DNA from: a virus
Virus record (IMG/VR): IMGVR_UViG_3300046000_011464
Location: 1-56,699 of that record
Length of the DNA: 56,699 nt
Strand: one strand, 5' to 3'
How positions within the stretch are numbered: position 1 is the first letter of the stretch; each line of letters begins with the position of its first letter. Under the pieces are notes generated by a model that was given only the letters and a program-made list of their open reading frames with translations, did not search any database and was not told the origin of the DNA. The position numbers and the translations under genes are program-made. Positions 1 to 8,760 of the stretch are shown piece by piece.

Positions 1-641
1 GGGTTTAATTCAGAACGTAGTTGAGCGATAGTGGACATAGCTTCTTCAAGCTGTTCATTTTCTTCTTCTTCAACTTCATTTTCTTCTTCTTCTTCAGTAC
101 CTTCTCCAAGTTCAGCTAAAAGTTCTTCTAAACTTAGTTCATCGTCTCCAGCCATTTCTCCTTCTTCGCCTGCCATTTCTTCTTCTTCGCCTGCTTCTTC
201 TGAATTACCTAATAGATCAGCTACTACATCTCTGATGATGTCTTTTAAATCATCAACTGTAATTTCACTTACGGTATCGTCGTCTTCAGCTTCGAAAATT
301 TCGTTTTCTTCCATGTAAGGGTTGTCTAGTCCTGGCTCTACTGATCCTTCTTCTTCAGAATAACCATCTTCTTCTTCAAGACCTTCTAGTTCAGCTAGTA
401 ATTCTTCTAATGAAATTTCATCCATTTGATCTTCTGGTGCTGCACCATTTGATTTCTCAAAATTTTCTTCCATGTTTTCATCGTCTCCAGCCATTGCTGC
501 TAACTTAGTAGACATCATTTCTTGCATGCGAGGTGCGAAAGCTTCTTCAAGAGCAAGTTTAGCGTTTGCCATTGCGGTTTCTCTAATAGCTTTAGCTTCA
601 GCGATTGCTTCACTAAAGATTTTAGTGTTTTCGTTTGCCAT
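1..641 (-). CDS. 22: Prohead core scaffold protein, gp22-like (3' end cut by window edge)
   Basis: This reading frame is open from an ATG at 641 to the left edge, giving at least 213 residues. The visible part begins MANENTKIFSEAIAEAKAI, has an Ala/Glu-rich helical N-terminus and then a very acidic middle with repeated LSLEELLAEL-type blocks and Glu runs. A helical segment (QLEEAMSTIAQLRSEL) reaches the edge. T4 gp22 is an acidic coiled-coil scaffold that forms the prohead core and is degraded by gp21. The identity is inferred from composition and from position just downstream of the gp21-like protease; the major capsid gene would be expected next. A late-type motif lies about 100 nt upstream and a terminator separates it from the preceding gene. 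Confidence 0.72.
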   Translation of the reverse strand, partial: MANENTKIFSEAIAEAKAIRETAMANAKLALEEAFAPRMQEMMSTKLAAMAGDDENMEENFEKSNGAAPEDQMDEISLEELLAELEGLEEEDGYSEEEGSVEPGLDNPYMEENEIFEAEDDDTVSEITVDDLKDIIRDVVADLLGNSEEAGEEEEMAGEEGEMAGDDELSLEELLAELGEGTEEEEENEVEEEENEQLEEAMSTIAQLRSELN

Positions 642-741
642 AATAATTTTTTGATTGTTTTTGATTACTTATTGAGAAGTAATATAGAATTTTTCGATTA
701 TGAGGGAGATTATATTGGGATAATCTATCATTGAGATATCC

Positions 742-750
742 ATAAATATA
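742..750 (-). promoter_or_regulatory. Late-type promoter motif before scaffold gene
   Basis: The minus strand reads TATATTTAT inside TATATATTTATGG, about 100 nt upstream of the scaffold ATG and just downstream of a terminator. It is one base off the ATATTTATA seen before other late genes. The long leader makes it less certain. Confidence 0.4.
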
Positions 751-760
751 TAAGGGGGAA

Positions 761-792
761 TAAAAAATGCACTCTTTTTAGGGAGTGCATTA
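761..792 (-). terminator. Rho-independent terminator
   Basis: A perfect 9-bp stem (AATGCACTC 766-774 with GAGTGCATT 783-791) and 8-nt loop is followed on the minus strand by a T run (complement of 762-767). It lies downstream of the small 836-1096 gene and upstream of the scaffold gene, separating the two. Confidence 0.8.
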
Positions 793-835
793 GTCTTTTA
801 CAATAGACTTGTAAAATCGGGAGAGTATTTTTAAT

Positions 836-1096
836 TTAGTTAAATTCAGTAGAATCTAAACTACCTCCATTCTGTTCAATGACATCTAAAGCCTCTAGTA
901 CAGCATCTGCTAAATCATCTAATGTTGCTTGTTTATATTGTGCTCCTTCAAGTGCTCTGTAAACTACGCTTCTTGGTCCTATTGGTCCATCATTAGTGTC
1001 AAGTAATGCACTTACAATTTTATCCATTGACATTCCTAAGTTTTCCTTAATTAATGCACCTTCAGCAAGGTATTTTTTAAAATCAAAATTTTCCAT
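836..1096 (-). CDS. Small phage protein with possible capsid-targeting leader
   Basis: About 86 residues, acidic, function not recognised. I chose the ATG at 1096 (MENFDFKKYLAEG) rather than 1126, because the longer form would start inside the end of the protease gene and the shorter one begins with a leader seen on other genes here. The leader FDFKKYLAE is followed by G, which fits an (L/I)xE cut site of gp21-type proteases. The rest is helical, with a C-terminal DDLADAVLEALDVIEQ. It sits between protease and scaffold genes, where T4 has small core proteins, so an internal head role is plausible but unproven. Confidence 0.6.
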   Translation of the reverse strand: MENFDFKKYLAEGALIKENLGMSMDKIVSALLDTNDGPIGPRSVVYRALEGAQYKQATLDDLADAVLEALDVIEQNGGSLDSTEFN

Positions 1097-1106
1097 GTTT
1101 GTGTTT

Positions 1107-1724
1107 TTATCTAATACAACATACACCTGATTGAGAACAGATAATGTCTGATATTAGTGTGTTAATTTTTGAGTATTTATTATTGTGTTGTGGTTTGTAT
1201 CCTTCACTTAGACCTGTTGGAGTCATAAAAGCACCTTGTGTTGAAGGAGTAGAAACAAAATCCCAACATAATAGTTCGAAATCATCTTGAACTTCAACTG
1301 TACCTTCCCCTAATGGTTGAACTGAACCCATACCACGAGAAGAAATACCTACAGTAATTTTATTTAAAAATAATTCTTTTAAGATGTTACCTGAAGGTGT
1401 TGGTAATACTTCTACTTTACCCATCAAATCATCTCCGTTCCACCATAATTTTTTGATGTTATGAGATACATTTTTTAAATTAATTACCATTGATTCTGGG
1501 TGATCTAATTCACCTAATGCTCTATTTTCAGATACAGGACCGTCAATGTATCTTTCAACTTCACGTTCTAAAATAGTTTTAGGGTAAACTCTACCGTTTT
1601 GATTTTTAGCATCTGCTCTTTGAATAACACCTTCAACTATTAAGTTTCTATCACCTTTACCCTCAGTTAATACTGTGGATTTAGGTGTGAATAAAGCGTA
1701 TTCTATTAATAATGATTTGCTCAT
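1107..1724 (-). CDS. 21: Prohead protease, gp21-like (peptidase family S80/U9)
   Basis: 205 residues, the expected length. Catalytic candidates are His75 in ALGELDHPES and Ser128/Ser129 in VGISSRGMGS; the conserved C-terminal WDFVSTPS follows at about 154-161. In T4 this enzyme sits in the prohead core and cuts scaffold, capsid and internal proteins after (L/I)xE. It follows the 552-residue gene directly (start at 1724 abuts that stop). The last dozen residues (IICSQSGVCCIR) are Cys-rich and look unlike the rest, so the extreme C-terminus may be variable. Its presence matters for the leader-bearing proteins elsewhere in the window. Confidence 0.9.
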   Translation of the reverse strand: MSKSLLIEYALFTPKSTVLTEGKGDRNLIVEGVIQRADAKNQNGRVYPKTILEREVERYIDGPVSENRALGELDHPESMVINLKNVSHNIKKLWWNGDDLMGKVEVLPTPSGNILKELFLNKITVGISSRGMGSVQPLGEGTVEVQDDFELLCWDFVSTPSTQGAFMTPTGLSEGYKPQHNNKYSKINTLISDIICSQSGVCCIR

Positions 1725-3382
1725 TATACTTGAGTTTTTGTTAAAATTACACCTTTAGTTTTAGCTGCTCTTTCTATATTTGAAGCTTCAGTTGAATCTT
1801 TAGCATATTGAGTATTACCAGCTTTATCTTTTAAAGCAATAGCTTCTTCCATTTCACCTTCTTCATTACCTACTGCTAAAGCGCTATCTAAATAATCTTT
1901 AGATCCTGCTAAATAATTTTTAGCTAAAACAATTTTTGCTTGCCACCAATGAGGAAAATCTACTTCACCCATATTATCTACAGCATCAATCATTTTATAT
2001 AATTCAGTAGCTTGTTTAGCAATTTGATATAACTCACCTTTAATCATACGTGGTTCGTTATCTTGATGACCTAAATCTAGATCTTCGTTAGTAGCTTGTT
2101 TTATAACTTTATCACGAGAACCTTTATATTCTTCTTCAGATGATTCTATTTCACCATCACCATCATAGTCTTTTTTAGCTTTTTTTTTAGCTTTAGCTTC
2201 AGCAACCATATTTAATAAATTTTCAAAAGCTATACCTGTTGATTCAGCATATTTTCTTATTACTGCTTCTTGATCTTCAGTCATTGGGAATGGGTTGTAA
2301 GATTCTTTTAACATCTCAATTTTCCAATTTTTTCCGTATCCAGTACTTTTTTCTAATTTACCTGATTTTTTGTCTCTGTACACAAAATCTCCTTTACCTA
2401 AGTCTTTTTCTATAGTACCAAAGTATTCTTTACCATCATTCTTATTAGTAAGTTTTACTTTTTTACCAATAATATTTTCTTTAATCTTACCTTGAGTACG
2501 TGGGTTTACATCAGCTACTTTACCAGCATATTGACCATGTTCATCTAGCCCCTTATCAGCAATATAGTTTTTAAAATCTTCAACATAGTCGTCTACGTCT
2601 TTAAATTTATCACCTGATTTTTCTAATGAGGTTAAGTATTGTCTAATTTCAGATTCACTACCCACATCATCAAGTGCATTTAATATTGCTCCTCTTGAAA
2701 CAAATCCTCCTTCAAATACTTCTTTAAATTGCTGATCAGCATTAACTACACTAGCTATATCTTGATTTATCATATAACCACCATCAGCAGTTACAAATGA
2801 TCTAGGATCATCTTTCATATGAAACCTAACATTTCTATAAATCTTACCATTTTTAAGTTTTACATTTTTAGGATCTTGTGAATATGCTACACCTTCTCTA
2901 ATTACATTTTTTTTACCTTTACCAATAGCATCCATTGATTTTTTATTAATTTCAACAGTTTTATCACCATCAAATTTAACTCTACCATACAATTTTTCAG
3001 TATAGTATGAAGGATTTTTAGTAAGATTAGCTAGTACTTTTTTCTGTGCTTTAAGTACATTACCTTCATCTAAATCTCCATCTGTTGCTGGTATATCTAT
3101 AATTCCCAATTCATAATCCATACCATTAGCATACTCATATGGGTTAACCATATCAATAGTTTTAGATATAATTTCAACATCTTGTTTTCCTGTAGACTGT
3201 TTAGCTTCTTTATGAGCTTTTTCTGAGATGATAGATTTGTTTTTAAGGATCTTAACTACATCATCAAATGAGTTGGTAGGGGAGATCATAGTAAGGTTTT
3301 GATCTCTACGAGCCTCGTAAAGAAATTTTTGTTTGGTTACCTTACCATCTAAGTATTGAGTGTATAAATCTTGTATTGTCAT
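1724..3382 (-). CDS. Large helical head-region protein with EF-hand-like loop
   Basis: 552 residues, function not established. The N-terminus (MTIQDLYTQYLDGKVTKQ then KFLYEA) ends in a possible FLYE|A cut site. At about 405-417, DYDGDGEIESSEE matches a calcium-binding EF-hand loop (DxDxDGxIxxxE). A later PHWWQAKIVLAKNYL segment resembles a helical module I know from uncharacterised marine T4-like phage proteins. It lies between the portal-side genes and the protease, so an internal or core head protein is likely. A late-type motif sits only 3 nt before its ATG. Confidence 0.65.
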   Translation of the reverse strand: MTIQDLYTQYLDGKVTKQKFLYEARRDQNLTMISPTNSFDDVVKILKNKSIISEKAHKEAKQSTGKQDVEIISKTIDMVNPYEYANGMDYELGIIDIPATDGDLDEGNVLKAQKKVLANLTKNPSYYTEKLYGRVKFDGDKTVEINKKSMDAIGKGKKNVIREGVAYSQDPKNVKLKNGKIYRNVRFHMKDDPRSFVTADGGYMINQDIASVVNADQQFKEVFEGGFVSRGAILNALDDVGSESEIRQYLTSLEKSGDKFKDVDDYVEDFKNYIADKGLDEHGQYAGKVADVNPRTQGKIKENIIGKKVKLTNKNDGKEYFGTIEKDLGKGDFVYRDKKSGKLEKSTGYGKNWKIEMLKESYNPFPMTEDQEAVIRKYAESTGIAFENLLNMVAEAKAKKKAKKDYDGDGEIESSEEEYKGSRDKVIKQATNEDLDLGHQDNEPRMIKGELYQIAKQATELYKMIDAVDNMGEVDFPHWWQAKIVLAKNYLAGSKDYLDSALAVGNEEGEMEEAIALKDKAGNTQYAKDSTEASNIERAAKTKGVILTKTQV

Positions 3383-3385
3383 GGG

Positions 3386-3394
3386 TATAAATAT
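3386..3394 (-). promoter_or_regulatory. Late-type promoter motif, 3 nt before a start codon
   Basis: The minus strand reads ATATTTATA followed by CCC and the ATG at 3382. If this is a -10 element, the transcript would begin at or next to the ATG, giving a nearly leaderless mRNA. Confidence 0.5.
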
Positions 3395-3395
3395 T

Positions 3396-3545
3396 TTATT
3401 TACCTTGTCCTCTGTTTAGTTTTTTATAGTTTTTAGAACTTTTTAATTTAGATGTTTTTGCTTTAGAGTGAACACCTGGTCTAGAAACTTTTGGTTTGTC
3501 TATTTTAGCTGTAGTAGAACTAACCTTTGCTTTTGCTGCTGCCAT
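3396..3545 (-). CDS. Small basic phage protein
   Basis: 49 residues starting MAAAKAKVSSTTAKIDKP, rich in Lys and Ser, ending SKNYKKLNRGQGK. The ATG at 3545 overlaps the stop of the preceding gene by one base (TAATG), typical of coupled translation. Small basic proteins with a VHSKxKTSKLKxSKNYKK...RGQG tail are familiar from T4-like phages next to portal genes; their role is unknown. Its charge suggests nucleic-acid or core binding. Confidence 0.75.
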   Translation of the reverse strand: MAAAKAKVSSTTAKIDKPKVSRPGVHSKAKTSKLKSSKNYKKLNRGQGK

Positions 3546-4228
3546 TACTCAGTTAAATCTTTAATTTTATTATTAATATCTTGGATCTTTTCATTTATTT
3601 TAAACAATGAATTATGAGTACGTTTTAGGTAGTTCATTTGATCAGCATCACCTTTTAATTCAGTTTTCATTCTAGTAGCAAATTCAACTAATTTATTAAT
3701 TTCATCTAATTTATGTTGAATCTGTTTAACACCCATATGCAATTGCTCTTGTGGTGTTCTATTTTTAGATTGTGATTTGAATTGAGAATAACGTACTTCA
3801 TTAAGTGGTTCTTCTTTCTTTTTAGAAGATTTTGTTGGGTCAACTATTTTAAATTTCACTAGTTCAAAATATTTATCTGGGTTAGGTAAATCTTCGTGTC
3901 CTGGTTTAGAGGTCTCGTTTTGTTTTTTAGGTTTTTTGAATGCTTTTGGAGTAGCGTATCCTATTCTTTCTTCAAGATGTTGCCCTTTCCACAAATCCTT
4001 AGCATCAATTCTTTCATTGGGTTTTACAATTCTAAATCCCATTTTTCTATAAACATCACCTGATTTAGGCATTTTTTCAAATCCTGCAGGAGCATTTTTA
4101 TCTTGAGAAGTAGATTTTCTAACAAAAGCTTTAGTTAAATATCCACCAGCACCACCAGTTGCTGAAGTTTCATCGAGAAGTTCAGCTAGATATTTTAGGA
4201 CTAATTCTCTTAGTTTATCTTTATCCAT
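3545..4228 (-). CDS. Head-region protein, possible internal/core protein
   Basis: 227 residues, Lys-rich, function not recognised. It begins MDKDKLRELVLKYLAELLDE, an amphipathic helix ending in LLDE|T that resembles a capsid-targeting leader. A Gly-rich stretch (SATGGAGGYLTKAFVRK) follows, then a charged helical C-terminal half likely to form coiled coil (HKLDEINKLVEFATRMK onward). The start overlaps the upstream gene by 8 nt. The location beside portal and protease supports a prohead-core role. Confidence 0.6.
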   Translation of the reverse strand: MDKDKLRELVLKYLAELLDETSATGGAGGYLTKAFVRKSTSQDKNAPAGFEKMPKSGDVYRKMGFRIVKPNERIDAKDLWKGQHLEERIGYATPKAFKKPKKQNETSKPGHEDLPNPDKYFELVKFKIVDPTKSSKKKEEPLNEVRYSQFKSQSKNRTPQEQLHMGVKQIQHKLDEINKLVEFATRMKTELKGDADQMNYLKRTHNSLFKINEKIQDINNKIKDLTE

Positions 4229-5075
4229 TATGAATTTTAGTTAGCTCACTATGTAATTCTTGATATTGTAATAATGCAACTATATTATCGTCTTTTATTG
4301 TTTTAGCTTCTAAAATAGGGTTAATAAGATTTATTGTCTCATTCACTTTAATTTTAATTGTAGCGTCCTCTATTGTAGGTAATAATTTTAAAAGAGATTC
4401 TTTTAGGTATGTGAATTTAGTATCCACGTATTTTTTCAGGTTAGTCGTGTTAGTAATATTATTAATGTATTCTTTTAACACATCTTTTTGATCATCAGAT
4501 AATGTATTAAATCTATCATTAAATTTTTCTAGCATAATTTTGTAAACTAACGCACGAGTTCCTTTATCTAAAGTTTCAAACTCACTTACTGTAGGTTGTG
4601 GAACAGATATAGCATTAGTTTGAGCTATATGTTCTAAGATATTAATTTTTGAGGATAAAATATCGTCTAGATTTTTTGTGGGTGTTAAATTAGCTTCTAA
4701 TAAAGTGTATGTTGAAGATAATAATTTGTAGTTACTAATTTTAGCTTTAAAAAAATCTTCAATATCGAAATTGGATTTAATTTCTTTAATTAAATTATAT
4801 TTCTCTTTAGCTAATTTAGTTCTATCTAAAGTTTTATTTACTTCTAGAATTGTAGAAAGAATTGACTCAGCTTGAGCCTCACTAATATTCTGGGATTTTG
4901 ATATCGATTGGTATAATTTGTTTTCTCTTGATAATTCAGTATTAACAAAATACTTCTTAATCAAAGATACCGCCTTAGAATCGTGACTGGACATTGTATC
5001 AGCTGTAATTTTTCTTACAAGTAATTCAAATAGTATTCCAGTATTACGGAATTTGTTATGCTTTATATTAGCCAT
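4221..5075 (-). CDS. Conserved helical protein beside the portal gene
   Basis: 284 residues, almost entirely predicted helix and without recognised motifs. It begins MANIKHNKFRNTGILFELLV. In T4 the small core genes 67 and 68 follow the portal gene; this protein occupies that place but is longer, so no homology is claimed. It carries its own late-type motif 27 nt upstream and overlaps the next gene by 8 nt. Confidence 0.6.
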   Translation of the reverse strand: MANIKHNKFRNTGILFELLVRKITADTMSSHDSKAVSLIKKYFVNTELSRENKLYQSISKSQNISEAQAESILSTILEVNKTLDRTKLAKEKYNLIKEIKSNFDIEDFFKAKISNYKLLSSTYTLLEANLTPTKNLDDILSSKINILEHIAQTNAISVPQPTVSEFETLDKGTRALVYKIMLEKFNDRFNTLSDDQKDVLKEYINNITNTTNLKKYVDTKFTYLKESLLKLLPTIEDATIKIKVNETINLINPILEAKTIKDDNIVALLQYQELHSELTKIHNG

Positions 5076-5102
5076 TTATTCAAAATATAGTTAACTACTA
5101 GT

Positions 5103-5111
5103 TATAAATAT
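5103..5111 (-). promoter_or_regulatory. Late-type promoter motif
   Basis: ATATTTATA on the minus strand, 27 nt upstream of the ATG at 5075, in the short gap after the portal gene. Confidence 0.5.
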
Positions 5112-5116
5112 TAATT

Positions 5117-7042
5117 TTATTTATCTTCTTTTAAGAGGTTGTCTTCGTTTAATAAATCACTTTCTTCAAACAAACTTACCTTCTGTTTAGGAAACATATT
5201 TTTCAAATTACTTGAGATTTGGTGATAAACTGCTTGTGTTGATAAATTTTCTAAGGATAATGAAGAGGCTTGTCTTGCTGATGGTTTAAAACCATTAGGT
5301 TCATCTCCATTTTTCATTCCATCTCTACCTAATCTATCTTTACCAAATGGATTTTCTTGTGTATTGATATTTGATGCTTTTTCTTTAGGACGACCTAATA
5401 CTTGATCAGGATAGGTATCACCATCTTCATTATACCCTGTTGGTACACCTTCAGTACCTGGGTATCTACCTGGCCCATAAAGTGTAGCTAAAGTGTGTGG
5501 TGTACCATAAGCTTCACCTGTTTTACTTGGATCATTACCTTCTGTTTCAATTTGATCTAATCTAAATTTACGTTTAGCATCTTCAATCATTAAATCTCTA
5601 TATTCATCGTATTGATCTTCACTAAAGTGGAAAATATTATCATAAACCCAATCAGTAGGTACAATTTTATTTTGAATCAATTCAGTAGCTAATGCAGATT
5701 TCTCTTTCATCAATGCTACTTTTTCTTGTTCGTATATGATTGAAGGAACAGTTAATGATAAATCAAAATTTGTTAATGATTCTCCATCATACCCTTGTGA
5801 ATACAAGTGAACTAAAGCAATTTTTGTTAATTCAGATACTAAAATTCTTTGGATTCTTTCTACTGTACGAGCAAAACGAATATCTTCAGCAGCTAAGGTA
5901 GCTTTACCTGTTAAATCTTTTTCATACCCAAAATATGCTTTTGGTACTTTTAAAGCAGCAAATAATTTATCTCTTAAATAAGTAACATCCTCAATAGCTG
6001 TATAATCTAATCCTTTTGTAGTTTCAATTCTAGTTGTTGCATCACCACCTCTTACAGGAATATAAAAATCCTCAAGAATGTTTTGCATATTGTATTTTAA
6101 ATTATACTCACCTGTACTTGGATCCATGTAAGGTGTTTTCTTCATTTTATTAATAGTACGTTGCATGAAGTTTTCTACTTCATTTGGTGGAATATTACCA
6201 ACGTTAATAAAAAAAGTACGTTTTTCAGGTGCTCTTACAATACGATGTATCAACATCGCATCTTCCATTAAAGTTAATTGTTTAAATATTTTACGAGCAG
6301 GTTCAATATAACTTCTACCATAAGGTAAAAAGTTAAAATCAGATAATAATCTAAAGTGGGCCATTTCGTAATTATCAAATACTATACCCTCACTTTGGTT
6401 ACGAGTATAACCAGAAACCGTTTGTGGTCCCATTGTAGATTGTTGAGAAGAGAAAGTAGGATCGTATTTGAATTTTACTTCTTGTGGTTTTTCAGGGTTT
6501 CTACCTTCTAATCTTAAAATTGAGTAAGAAGAGAATGGTATTACATTATAAACACCAAATTTTTCTGATATTTCTAATTTAAGATAGAAATCACCATACT
6601 TACACATGTTACGAGTCCATGACCATAGATTAAATTCTATGTTTAATACATCATAAAATAAATTATATAGAATTTTTTGAATAGTTTCATCAGAAGAACG
6701 TATTTGTAATACTTCTCCCATGTCATTTCTCAAACAAGTCTCATCAGCTAAAATATCTAATGTAGAAGCAATAATTGAATCACTATCCATTAACTCATAG
6801 TCAGTATATAACTGGATACGTGTAGTAGGATATGATAAATCGTTATTAAAATTAAAGTTTAGCCCACCTGTTGTAGTGTATACTTTATTGTATCTATCAA
6901 AAAGTGAGTTTGTTTGAATAGTACCAAGTTGTTGGATACGATCTGTATCCATTACTTTTAATTGATTACCTCCAACGTTTCTTATTATAACGTCAGTTGA
7001 AAACAATCGTTGTAATCTACCAAAAAATGAAGTATCTACCAT
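5117..7042 (-). CDS. 20: Portal vertex protein, gp20-like
   Basis: 641 residues, somewhat longer than T4 gp20 (524). Recognisable stretches include SYPTTRIQLYTDYELMDSD, the ILADE block, the VRAPEKRTFFINVGNIPP segment typical of T4-type portals, and KVPKAYFGYE. The portal forms the dodecameric ring through which DNA is packaged and to which terminase docks. The C-terminal ~100 residues are charged and low in order. It lies immediately downstream of terminase; T4 has sheath gp18 and tube gp19 between them, and these are absent here. Confidence 0.93.
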   Translation of the reverse strand: MVDTSFFGRLQRLFSTDVIIRNVGGNQLKVMDTDRIQQLGTIQTNSLFDRYNKVYTTTGGLNFNFNNDLSYPTTRIQLYTDYELMDSDSIIASTLDILADETCLRNDMGEVLQIRSSDETIQKILYNLFYDVLNIEFNLWSWTRNMCKYGDFYLKLEISEKFGVYNVIPFSSYSILRLEGRNPEKPQEVKFKYDPTFSSQQSTMGPQTVSGYTRNQSEGIVFDNYEMAHFRLLSDFNFLPYGRSYIEPARKIFKQLTLMEDAMLIHRIVRAPEKRTFFINVGNIPPNEVENFMQRTINKMKKTPYMDPSTGEYNLKYNMQNILEDFYIPVRGGDATTRIETTKGLDYTAIEDVTYLRDKLFAALKVPKAYFGYEKDLTGKATLAAEDIRFARTVERIQRILVSELTKIALVHLYSQGYDGESLTNFDLSLTVPSIIYEQEKVALMKEKSALATELIQNKIVPTDWVYDNIFHFSEDQYDEYRDLMIEDAKRKFRLDQIETEGNDPSKTGEAYGTPHTLATLYGPGRYPGTEGVPTGYNEDGDTYPDQVLGRPKEKASNINTQENPFGKDRLGRDGMKNGDEPNGFKPSARQASSLSLENLSTQAVYHQISSNLKNMFPKQKVSLFEESDLLNEDNLLKEDK

Positions 7043-7059
7043 AAAATTCTATTATATAT

Positions 7060-7068
7060 TATAAATAT
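7060..7068 (-). promoter_or_regulatory. Late-type promoter motif before portal gene
   Basis: ATATTTATA on the minus strand, 17 nt upstream of the portal ATG at 7042. Confidence 0.5.
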
Positions 7069-7074
7069 TTAAAA

Positions 7075-8676
7075 TTAACCGAGAAGCCAATTTAAGTCCT
7101 CGGTCCCACCTTTACCATCATCCATTTTATATGGGTTATCATTTTGATGGCTATATGAAAATATTCCAGGTGATTGGTGGTTAGAAACACCAAAACTACC
7201 TAAAGTAGCTCTAGTTAAATCTAAACCTTGTTGTCTGAAACGTAATGCTGTATCTCTCAGGAATAAACCAATAGAAAACGACATTACCAAGTCATCGTTA
7301 TACCCTGATTGGGATTGAGCTTTACCGTTCTTCCAAACGAATACTCTTAATTCATCCATCAATCTACGAGATTGAAAAACAACTGACCTTTCTTGAAGGT
7401 ACGAAACTAATTTTGAAACACAAAGTGGTCTTGTCTTCATTGAAGTAGTAAAACCTGGTAGCATACCTTGACCGTTTTCCATTCTTGCTAATTGATTTTC
7501 ATTAGCACCCATTGTGGTATCGGCTTTAGAAGAGTAATATAAATTTCTATAACCTCTATCTATTAATTGTTCAATTACACTCCACCCAATATTAGCGTTT
7601 TCTACTACTAATAAAGCATCATTGTATTCTGTTGCTATTGAAAATAATATATGAGCGTAATCTTTGGTTTGGCATTGTGATTTAAATTCAGCTACTTGTT
7701 TAGCTTCAGCTACATCAAAAATATGAAACGCAGAGTAGTCAGCTCCATCTCCACGAGCAACGTCAGCTACTACCATATATGATTTAGAGTAATCAGGTAG
7801 CTCCCAAACCCATAAATCACCACCAGGTCCTCTTCTTTCAATTGGATCTGAAATGTAAGTTGATTCATAGAAATTAAGTAAATCTGGTTCAATAACAGTA
7901 TCTCCTGAGGTACTGAAATCACAATCACATTCTTGTGCTGCGTGTCTTAATCCTAGAATTTCGTCTTGATCATCTCTCCATGTTTGATCTCGTTCAGGGT
8001 GAACGGTCCAAGGTAATTTTAATGGAACAAATTTGTTTTCTTTAGCTTGTGCTTTAGTAAAGGATCTGTGAAACCAGTTACCTGTACCATAAGGGGTAGA
8101 TAATGCTAAACATTGACCCCCAGTAGCTAAAGTTTGTTGTGCTGAAGCGAAAATTTCATCAATTCCTTCAATAAAAGCAGCCTCATCAATAATAAGAAAA
8201 GAAACGGCTTCTGAACGACCCGCATCCGCTGTAGCACCAACTGCTTTAATTTGTGAACCATTAGTTAATTTAAGTGATAACTTATTATTTTCTGATGGTT
8301 TATCACCTGTTTTTAACCATTTAGGTAAATTATCGTAGGCAAAACGTACTTTAGTTACCATGTTTTTAGCAGTTTCTTGTTTAGTTGCTATACACAGTAC
8401 GTTTTTATCTTTATTAAATAACATTAACCACAAAGAATAAGCTGAGGCTAATGTTGATATACCTAATTGGCGGGATTTATTGATAATGGTATACTCATTC
8501 TTTTGAAGTTGATGTAATACTTTTTCTTGAAATGGGAATAAGTTAAATTGGATTCTACCTCTTTGTGGGTGTTGAATCCAATAATATTTTTTCATGAAGT
8601 ACACAGGATCTTGAGCACATCTTACCCATTCCTGTTTTATCATTTCTTTTAAGGGAATTGCTTGTTGTTCACTCAT
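7075..8676 (-). CDS. 17: Terminase large subunit, gp17-like
   Basis: 533 residues. The ATPase domain shows a Walker A-like KSRQLGIST (67-75), Walker B with catalytic acid FLIIDEAAF (160-168) and coupling motif ALSTPYGTGN (191-200). The C-terminal RNase H-fold nuclease starts with DVARGDGADYS (305-315), with further acidic positions in VVENANIG and YNDDLVMSF. The protein cuts concatemeric DNA and pumps it into the prohead at the portal. No small terminase (gp16) gene is evident next to it. A late-type motif lies 14 nt upstream. Confidence 0.97.
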   Translation of the reverse strand: MSEQQAIPLKEMIKQEWVRCAQDPVYFMKKYYWIQHPQRGRIQFNLFPFQEKVLHQLQKNEYTIINKSRQLGISTLASAYSLWLMLFNKDKNVLCIATKQETAKNMVTKVRFAYDNLPKWLKTGDKPSENNKLSLKLTNGSQIKAVGATADAGRSEAVSFLIIDEAAFIEGIDEIFASAQQTLATGGQCLALSTPYGTGNWFHRSFTKAQAKENKFVPLKLPWTVHPERDQTWRDDQDEILGLRHAAQECDCDFSTSGDTVIEPDLLNFYESTYISDPIERRGPGGDLWVWELPDYSKSYMVVADVARGDGADYSAFHIFDVAEAKQVAEFKSQCQTKDYAHILFSIATEYNDALLVVENANIGWSVIEQLIDRGYRNLYYSSKADTTMGANENQLARMENGQGMLPGFTTSMKTRPLCVSKLVSYLQERSVVFQSRRLMDELRVFVWKNGKAQSQSGYNDDLVMSFSIGLFLRDTALRFRQQGLDLTRATLGSFGVSNHQSPGIFSYSHQNDNPYKMDDGKGGTEDLNWLLG

Positions 8677-8690
8677 TGGATGTGTTTCTA

Positions 8691-8699
8691 TATAAATAT
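8691..8699 (-). promoter_or_regulatory. Late-type promoter motif before terminase
   Basis: ATATTTATA on the minus strand within TATATATTTATATAG, 14 nt upstream of the terminase ATG and just after a terminator. Confidence 0.55.
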
Positions 8700-8707
8700 A
8701 TAGAAGA

Positions 8708-8737
8708 GAAAAAAGCCTAACATTTTAAGTTAGGCTA
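8708..8737 (-). terminator. Rho-independent terminator
   Basis: GCCTAAC (8715-8721) pairs with GTTAGGC (8729-8735), extended by one A-T pair; on the minus strand it is followed by TTTTTTCTC. It ends the 8761-9642 transcript before terminase. Confidence 0.8.
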
Positions 8738-8760
8738 ATTTAAATTTATTAATTTTTTAA

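Noticed and set aside
31-734. Plus-strand frames rich in Ser and Phe at the left edge
   Set aside because: They are the complement of the acidic scaffold gene; Glu codons (GAA) read as TTC on the other strand.
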